Translations under genes and position numbers: made by a program
In this document: positions 57,241 to 64,000 of the stretch, one piece after another
Numbering within the stretch: position 1 is the first letter of the stretch
How the letters are laid out: the number at the start of each line of letters is the position of its first letter
The notes under the pieces: generated by a model
Told to the model about the DNA's origin: nothing
What the model saw: only the letters and a program-made list of their open reading frames with translations
Database searches by the model: none
DNA from: Avena insularis
Lineage: Eukaryota > Streptophyta > Magnoliopsida > Poales > Poaceae
DNA: 64,000 bases
Direction: 5' to 3'
NCBI GenBank assembly: GCA_023614405.1
Contig: CM042687.1
Location: forward strand, 264,225,480-264,289,479

Positions 57241-57956
57241 CAGTTCCCCAGTACCTGCGTTGGTCGGAGGTTCCAATAACTTGGGACAGGAAGGACCACC
57301 CAGACCTTATACCCACGGAGAACCAGTACGCCATGGTCATCAACCCTTTGATTGACGGCGTGGAGTTCACCAAGTGTATGGTGGATAGTGGAAGCAGCAT
57401 CAACATCATGTACCTGGATACACTGCAGAAGATGAACTTGACGAAGGCAAACCTAAGGCGGACCAACACCATCTTCCATGGCGTAGTTCCTGGTCGGGAG
57501 GCTTGGTCCCTTGGGTGCATTACACTTCAGGTGCCCTTTGGCGATGTTAATAATTACCGCCAAGACCGCATGACCTTCGAGGTGGTCCCCTTCAAGAGCG
57601 TGTACCACGTCATATTCGGCCGCGACATATTCCACACGTTCATGGCCAAGCCATGCTTCGTCTACAACAAACTCAAGATACCCGGACCAAACGGTATCAT
57701 CACCGTATCCAGAAGCTTTACCAAGGCAAGGGACTGCAAGATCAATGAAGCAGCCGTTGCAGAAGCTGTCCTCTACAGCGAAGAATTCAAAGAGATCCAG
57801 AGCAAGGTCAATGACTCAAAGATGCCCGCGTCGAAGAAGAAGATCTCCGACTCCGCTCCTGCGTTCAAGGCCTCCATCGAGACCAAGCCAGTGGAACTTG
57901 TGGTAGGCGATGCCTCCAAGGTCACCGCCATTGGGACGAACCTGGATCCCAAATAG
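57241..57956 (+). pseudogene. Protease region of element F
   Basis: The frame passes from gag through a C run (57234-57241) whose length seems changed, into VPQYLRWSEVPITWDRKDHP. The active site CMVDSGSSINIMYLDTL has its Asp at 57384-57386. TIFHGVVPGREAWSLGCITL and VIFGRDIFHTFMAKP follow. The frame ends with TAG at 57954, homologous in position to the TAG of element E at 44491. The protease itself looks intact. Confidence 0.85.
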
Positions 57957-59820
57957 GAAAGCGCGCTCGTCGAGTTCCTCCGTGAGAATAGGGACATCTT
58001 TGCCTAGCAACCTGCTGACATGAAAGGTGTACCTAGGGAACTTGCCGAGCACAGCTTAAACATTGACCCAAAATGTAAACCGGTGAAACAACCTATATGA
58101 CGCTTTGGAGATGAGAAGAGACGTGCCATTAGCAAAGAGATAGCTAGGTTACTTAAAGCTAGATTTATCCGAGAAGTCCTTCACACCCGATGGGTGGCCA
58201 ATCCTGTACTTGTCCCCAAAAAGGGAACCAATGAATTAAGAATGTGCGTTGATTACACCGGCTTGAACAAAGCATGTCCCAAAGATCCGTTTGCTTTGCC
58301 TCGCATTAACCAAGTCATTGACTCGATGGCTGGCTCGGAACTTCTGTGTTTTCTCGATGCATACTCAGGATACCACCAGATCAAGATGAGGAAGTCGGAC
58401 CAATTGGCCACTTTGTTCACTACCCCATACGGCATGTTTTGCTATGTCACGATGCCCTTTGGGCTGAAAAATGCAGGTGCTACGTACCAGCGGACAATGC
58501 AACGTTGCCTTCACGACCCAATTGGTCGGAACGTTCACGCCTATGTGGACGATATCGCGGTGATGTCTAAAAAGTCAAACGACTTAATCTCCGACTTAAA
58601 ACAAACCTTTGATAATCTCCGGAAATACAACATGATGCTCAACCCTAAGAAGTGCGTCTTCGGGGTTCCATCCGGCAAATTGTTGGGCTTCATCGTTTCC
58701 CAACGTGGAATCGAGGTCAACCCGGAGAAAATCAAGGACATCTTAAACATAAATCGTCCGACATGCCTAAAGGACATTCAACGACTACCAGGTTGTGTTG
58801 CAGCAGTTAGTCGGTTCGTCAGCCGACTTGGAGAGAAGGCTCTGCCGCTATACAAGTTGTTGAAGAAGGCGGACAAATTCACGTGGACGGACGAAGCATA
58901 TGCAGCATTGAAGCAGCTCAAGGATATTCTTTCCTCAGCGCCCATCCTTGCAGCACCCGAGCCTGGGGAGCCCCTATTAATTTACATGGAGGCAACCAAC
59001 CGGGTTATTAGCATCATCGTCGTGGTAGAGCGGAAGGAACCAGGCCATGAGCATGGAGTTCAACGACCAGTTTACTATGTGAGAGAGGTCTTGACGGAGT
59101 CCAAGCAGCGTTACCCGCACTACCAAAAGATATCTTATGGAGTATTCCTCGCTTCTCGGAAGCTGAGGCATTACTTTCAGGAGCACCCAATCACAGTGGT
59201 GAGCAAGACTCCACTGTCCGACATTATCAATAACAACGACGCTACAAGAAGGGTCGCGAAGTGGGGCATTGAACTTGCCGCCTTCGAGATCACCTACAAG
59301 AGACGCGACACTATCAAGTCACAAGCCTTGGCAGATTTTGTTGAAGATGGGACGGAGATGCCAGACGCTACTCCATTGCCAGAACCAGAGTACTGGGTGA
59401 TGCACTTTAACGGATCAAAGCTGCTCAACGGCTCAGGGGCTGGTGTATTGCTACAGTCACCAATAGGAGACAAGCTACACTACGTTCTTCAGATCCACTT
59501 TGAGGCTACAAACAACATGGCGGAGTATGAAGCACTCATTCACGGATTACGTGTAGCCAAGGATATTGGCATCAAGCGCATAGTTTGCTCTGGAGATTCC
59601 GACTTGGTTGCCCAGCAAGTGGCTGGCACCTGGAATGCGCGGAACCCTATGATGGCGGCATATCGAGACGAAGTGGACGAGATAGCCAAGAGCTTCTTGG
59701 GCTACGAAGTCAAGTATGTACCTAGGGAACAAAATGAGGCGGCTGATCTACTGTCTAAGCTTGGATCAGGGCGCAAGCGAATCCTGCCAGGAGTTTTCCT
59801 AGAGCACCTGCGCACACCAT
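57957..59820 (+). pseudogene. Reverse transcriptase and two RNase H domains of element F
   Basis: In frame with the protease. Stops at 58005 (TAG) and 58098 (TGA) lie in the linker; from 58101 on the frame is open for more than 2 kb. The reverse transcriptase has NELRMCVDYTGLN, SGYHQIKMRK and YVDD at 58542-58553. The original RNase H (LLIYMEATNRVISIIVVVER) lacks the first Asp. The archaeal-type RNase H has MHFNGSK with Asn at 59409-59411 where Asp is expected, Glu in NNMAEYEALIHG, Asp in SGDSDLVA and Asp in NEAADLLSKLG. A one-base G to A change explains the Asn and would inactivate the enzyme. Confidence 0.88.
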
Positions 59821-61187
59821 CCGTGAAGGGGGCCGACATCGACAACCCGGATAGAGCTGACTCTTTCATCAACATGGTGACTAAGATCCCTCCGGCTTGG
59901 ACAAAACCTTTCATGGAATACCTCGAACACGGAACTTTTCCCGACAACAAAGTAGAAAGACGGCAAATAGTACGACGAGCAAAGGGTTATACCATAATCA
60001 ATGGGAAACTCTACAAAAGGAGCACTACTGGTGTATACCTAAAGTGTGTTTCCCAGATAGAAGGTATGGAAATCCTGCGCGAAATCCATCTCGGAGATTG
60101 CGGGCATCACGCCGCTCCTCGATCGTTGGTCGCGAAAGCCTTCCAGCAAGGATTCTACTGGCTGACCGCGAAGGAGGACGCCGACAAGCTGGTTGAGACA
60201 TGCATGGGATGCTAGTATTATGCCCGACAACCACATGTTCCTGCTGAAGAACTGCGAACAATACCAATAACTTGGCCAGTTGCAGTCTGGGGGCTGGACA
60301 TGGTGGGACCGTTACAGACGGCACCTTGTGGGTTTACGCATCTGCTTGTAGCAGTTGAAAAATTCACTAAATGGATAGAGGCTAAACCGATTAGAAAGCT
60401 TGATGGGGCAACTGCCCTCAGGTTCGTCCGAGATCTAGTGGTGAGATTTGGTCTCCCACACAGCATTATCACCGACAACGGCAGCAATTTATCACTCGGA
60501 GAAGTGGAGGCTTATTGCTGGGAGAAAGGCATCCGACTTGACCTTGCATCTGTGGCACACCCACAATCCAATGGTCAGGTTGAGCGAGCCAATGGATTAA
60601 TTCTGCAGGGAATCAAGCCACGTCTTGAGGCACCGCTACATAGAGCAGCTGGAGCCTGGGCGGAAGAATTGCCATCTGTGCTGTGGAGTTTACGAACTGC
60701 ACCCAACAGATCCACCGGCTACACCCCTTATTTCATGGTATATGGAGCAGAAGCCATCTTGCCTTCCGACATCCTCCACGATGCACCAAGAGTTGCCGCC
60801 TACGATGAGGATGACGCTGAAGAATCCAGACGCCTAGATGTCGACCTTCTTGAGGAGGAGCGCGTTTTGGCATGCCAAAGATCCGCCATCTACCAGCAAA
60901 AGCTACGCAGCTACCATAGTCGCCGAGTTCGGCATCGCTCGTTTAAAGAGGGGGATTTGGTGCTCCGACTTAAGCAGAAGAAGTCGCACAATTTATCCCC
61001 GCCATGGGAAGGACCGTTCATCATAAGCAAGGCACTGCTCAATGGGTCTTACTACCTTGTTGACAATTCTGAACTAAAGGCTAGACCCAACAAGGATCAT
61101 AAGCGTAAGCGACGTGACCTGGATGATGACTACCCAGAGCTTGATCGGCCATGGAACATAGCACAGCTACGTCCTTTTTACACTTAG
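59821..61187 (+). pseudogene. Integrase of element F
   Basis: The zinc-binding part has GDCGHHAAPRSLVAKAF and CMGC, then TAG at 60213. The core triad is complete: Asp at 60297 (GLDMVGPLQ), Asp at 60474 (SIITDNGSN) and Glu at 60582 (NGQVERANG) with 35 residues between the last two. The C-terminal part (LSPPWEGPFIISKALLNGSY) ends with RPWNIAQLRPFYT before a TAG at 61185. A single stop is the only visible lesion. Integrates the cDNA into the host chromosome. Confidence 0.88.
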
Positions 61188-61701
61188 CATTTTTTATCTA
61201 ATTGTCTATCTCTTATATGATCAATGAAATAAAGCTCTCTGGTTCACTCATATTTCTGAGTCTTTTACCTCCTTTAGTGTTCATTTTTGGATCATGTAAA
61301 ACGCTTATGCACAAGTATTGGGTTTGCACTTGTAAAAATTCCGCCTACGGGCGCTAGCTTAAGTTTTCTGGTCTACACGTTCTTTGTTGTTTTTATGTGG
61401 ATTCTGGAGTAGTGACTTTTGGCACTTATTGTCGAAGATTTTGTGCTCAGGTTATTGACAGTGCCATTGGGCATCATCACCTAAGCGCATGGTTCCGACA
61501 ACGAGTCTTCCGACTCACAAAAAGTCAAGCATAAGAACTAAAGTAATGGATAAGCCAGCACTTGCTTAAAAAATATATACATGCTAGAAACTAGTTCTTA
61601 AGTAGCAGGAAATAACAAGAATTGTTTTCCTCCTTAAGTCGCATCAACAAGTTTTTTCCGCGCATACACCAAAGGTGAAACAAATATTACAAAGTTGTTT
61701 T
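61188..61701 (+). other. Region between convergent pol and antisense gene of element F
   Basis: ATGAAATAAAG near 61222 is a likely poly(A) signal of the sense transcript, at the same relative place as in element E. The rest is AT-rich with no gene. Phrases CAAGTATTGGGTTTGCACTTG (imperfect inverted repeat near 61312) and ACGGGCGCTAGCTT are the only features noted. Confidence 0.5.
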
Positions 61702-63870
61702 TCATTCCTTTGGCGCAAGAGACTTGGAAGCAGCATCATCACCAGCCGGAGAATCACCCTCAGCGTCGACACTATGGTGGGACTCGGAGGAATCTTGGTT
61801 GACGCTGTCGATGGTGTTCATAGGCACGAAGACGTCGATGTCCACCAACTCGGCAACTCTGGTGTCATAACTCGCAAGCGACGAAAGGATGGCTTCATGA
61901 TCAATCTCTTTGCTGTCATCATCGACGTCGGGGATACCAGAGGTCACTGTATCGATGTTGGCACCTTCGTAGTGTGCCTTCACCATTGACAGCGCCATCC
62001 TTGCGCCAGCCCGTGCACATGAAGCTTTCCAGCTTGTGATACGCTCGGGGGCTCGGCGCAGAATCTCCGAGTACTTCGCCACGGAGTCCGAAGCCTTGAT
62101 GTGTATCTGGAGGGGCTTGGAAATCTCTTTGGCTTGGGTGATGGCGGTGTTGATGAATTTTCCGGCAAGAACCATGAATTCCTTGGCTGGAGGAGGCGAT
62201 CTAGTTAAAACCATAGGAGTTGCAAATTCCTACAAGGAACGCATGAGTTCAACAATTCAAAGTATCCAGACTACAGACATACAAGGTGGAGAAATCTTAC
62301 TGAAGATGCTGGCCTAAGATGCTGGCCTCAGCTTGCCAGAGGGTGTCCGCCAAGGATTGTTTCTCTTGTTGGAGGAGCTTGTACGCCACGCCATGGCGGT
62401 GATTCTTCTCATCGGCAGCTCGCTTTTGATCTTTCAAGATCGCGATCTCCTCCTTCAAGTGGTTGATTTCCTCGGTGGCGGAGTCCTGCAAGGCCTTCAT
62501 TGATTCTTCATGCATTTTCAGCATGTCTTCTCTCTCCTTTTTAAGGATCTTGTTCTCGCTGTCCAGCTGCTGGATGTGCTTGGACTGCTCGACAATGTCC
62601 TTGGCCTTGGCAACATGTTCTGCAAAGTCGGAGAAAGCAAAGTACACAGTGAGTACTCGGAGAATATAGGAACAAAACCTAGACGGAATGCACAAAAAGA
62701 AAACAGACTCTTGTTTTTGATGATCTGTTCCTTCAAGATGGCAGTTTTACCCTTTTCGGCTTCAAGATCTGCGTGCATCTTCTGGTACTTGTCATTGGCC
62801 ATGCCCCTCCGAGCATTCTCGTTCTATGGAAAAAATAACAAAGTTAAACCATTGTTTAGTCTACTTGGAGCATCTAGTCGGGAAATTTCCACCTAGACGC
62901 TCGGGGGCTACACGAGAGTTTTTTCCTTAACAATATGCTTAGCTTTTCTTTAAGCATCTAGTCGGAACTAATTCAGTTCTCGATTTAAAGCTTGGGGGCT
63001 ACAGTATAAAGTTTTTAACTCGGAATTTGCTTAGCTTTTCTTTAAGCATCTAGTCGAAACTAATTCAGTTACAACTAGACGCTTGGGGGCTACAGTATTG
63101 AAAATTATAAACACTGCGCATGCTACTCTTAAAGCATCTAGTCAGAATAGTTCATTCCATCTAAATGCTTGGGGGCTACAGTGAGAGTTTTTTCTAACTT
63201 AGTCACTCTTAGAGCATATAGATGCAAAACCTATGGTTTTCCGTCTACATCCTCGGGGGCTACAGTGGGATACTCATATGAAATGCAAAAGGCATAGTAA
63301 ACTTACAAGTGCGATGATCTTGAGGTTTGTAGCGCTCTCGGCTAGCAGCTTGCCAAAGGAAATGCTATTTCCTTGCAATATTTCTGCTTGTCGGAGGAGC
63401 TCCTCAAGACCGCATGTCTGAGATGTCGGTGCTACTCCAGGAACCACATATGTGCTACTCGGCGTAAGCGCGGGGTAGACTATCTTTGGGAACTCAAAGG
63501 GTTTCTGGGGAGCAAGGGCGCCGCCTTCGGCAGAAGTACCATCTTCCACCACCGCCTGGCCGCCACCGATGGCATCCTTAGCTGGAGCTTCAGCCATTTG
63601 TTGAGCAGTGCTCTCCTGCATTGCCTGCTCGCCGACAACCGCGAGTTTGGTAGAGGCGCCAGAGTCCACTTCCATGGCGGAAGGGCCTGATGCCTCCTTA
63701 GCTTGTGAGCTTGTCGGGGCAGACGAGGGCTTGACGGCAGGAGTAGTAGGGGCAATGGCGGGGGAGACATCGCGATGCAGCATGTCTTTGATATTTCGAG
63801 AAGCCCCCGATGTTTTGGAGGTCTTCTTGAGGCTGGTCATGGCTTTCTTCCTGAAACGTGCAAAATGCAT
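61702..63870 (-). CDS. Antisense extra gene of element F, 3' part (at least four exons; 5' part outside)
   Basis: On the minus strand the exon 63870-63307 encodes an Ala/Pro/Ser-rich part and QTCGLEELLRQAEILQGNSI. An intron with GT and AG ends at 62824-63306 joins in frame (KIIAL to NENARRGM). The next exons (62823 to about 62707, 62619 to about 62310) form a coiled coil (EQSKHIQQLDSENKILKKER). The last exon (62229-61702) has the shared C-terminal block (CARAGARMALSMVKAHYEGA) and an acidic Ser/Asp-rich tail ending SKSLAPKE. The donors near 62706 and 62309 deviate from GT, perhaps by small lesions; a short duplication (AAGATGCTGGCC) sits at the second. The N-terminal domain should lie beyond 64000. 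Function unknown. Confidence 0.65.
62824..63306 (-). other. Array-bearing intron of the antisense gene of F
   Basis: The minus-strand donor is CACTTGTAAGT and the acceptor TTCCATAG. It is 483 bp long and nearly filled by the tandem array. Its place, just before the coiled-coil exon, is the same as in elements D and E. Confidence 0.7.
62850..63270 (+). repeat. Tandem array of about 88 bp units in element F
   Basis: Five diverged units end in CTTGGGGGCTAC or CTCGGGGGCTAC, starting at 62900, 62991, 63082, 63168 and 63252 (spacing 91, 91, 86, 84). Each unit has AAGCATCTAGTCGGAAC and, after a short spacer, GTTnnnACTAGACGCTT, which pair as an imperfect hairpin ending right at the G run. Confidence 0.85.
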
Positions 63871-64000
63871 AAGTACAGGAACAAGACAGATAAATAGACA
63901 ATGTCGGAGAATGAGAAGCTTACACTAATGGGGGTGATTTGGCAAAAATCCCGGTGGTTCTTCTCTTTTCCGCCTCCAGGGCGGCGGTAGTCTTTTTGGA

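Larger units (their letters stand above)
31613..64000 (-). mobile_element. Element D: Tat-lineage gypsy element, 3' half, interrupted by E and F
   Basis: On the minus strand the order is pol (53169-53109 joined to 40846-38543), an antisense extra gene (33159-37474 on plus), polypurine tract and 3' LTR (32324-31613). D inserted into element C at 31613; the candidate left target site is GAAGA (31608-31612), while its other end, with gag and the 5' LTR, is beyond the window. E and F both inserted into its reverse transcriptase/RNase H region. Tat assignment rests on the extra archaeal-type RNase H, the antisense ORF and the CGGGGACTAA tract. D carries stops and indels and must be the oldest of the three Tat elements here because both others sit in it. 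Confidence 0.85.
53170..64000 (+). mobile_element. Element F: Tat-lineage gypsy element, right end outside the window
   Basis: The 5' LTR (53170-53717), the primer site, gag, protease, reverse transcriptase with two RNase H domains, integrase and most of an antisense spliced gene are present. The 3' LTR is beyond 64000. It is inserted in element D in the opposite direction, 61 bp from E. It is related to E but clearly a different family: the LTRs share little beyond the ends and the primer site. Confidence 0.9.

Noticed and set aside
1..64000. A host plant gene anywhere in the window
   Set aside because: No frame outside the retroelements has a recognisable cellular domain; all multi-exon signals belong to the antisense genes of Tat elements.

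Overview
The window is repeat-dense nuclear DNA from a large grass genome. I see no convincing host gene, tRNA, rRNA, CRISPR array or prokaryotic signal. Every long stretch that I can assign is an LTR retrotransposon, and most are nested in one another. The Athila-type internal sequence (C below) has the look of repeats that are abundant in Pooideae (wheat, barley, rye, oat, ryegrass), so a Pooideae genome is my inference. The species cannot be fixed from the sequence alone.

Layout from left to right. 1-799 is the right end of an Athila-type LTR on the minus strand. 800-3819 is a truncated Tekay/Del-type LTR, which sits in a gag-like, apparently non-autonomous element (3820 to about 8530). 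8531-9447 is unassigned. At 9448 a second Athila-type element (C, minus strand) begins with its 3' LTR and runs to 31612. C is split by a 3.95 kb solo LTR (12247-16197, duplicated target site AAGAT) and by a complete 12.7 kb Tekay chromovirus (B, 16903-29573, duplicated target site AGAAC). At 31613 a Tat-lineage element (D, minus strand) interrupts C and runs past the right edge. D is itself interrupted inside its reverse transcriptase/RNase H region by two plus-strand Tat elements only 61 bp apart: E (40847-53103, duplicated target site CATAG, complete) and F (53170 to beyond 64000).

B carries two extra ORFs ahead of gag, then gag, protease, reverse transcriptase, RNase H, integrase and chromodomain. 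Its LTRs differ by only about 1 percent in the parts I compared, so it is a recent insertion, yet its polyprotein is broken by three stops and a frameshift. D, E and F share another plan: gag-pol in sense with a second, archaeal-type RNase H, then a long extra gene in antisense between pol and the 3' LTR. That antisense gene has recognisable introns, an N-terminal domain like a 'putative gypsy type transposon' family, acidic and coiled-coil parts and a shared C-terminal block. In all three elements one intron just before a coiled-coil exon holds a tandem array whose units are near-perfect inverted repeats. Copies of the polypurine-tract core are also iterated in the 3' part of these elements.

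Most internal stops in D, E and F are TAG or TGA where CAG, TGG or CGA would fit, as expected from decay of methylated DNA. The most interesting material is the antisense spliced gene with its palindromic intron arrays, and the double extra ORF of B. All coordinates of exons, introns and domains come from reading the sequence by eye.
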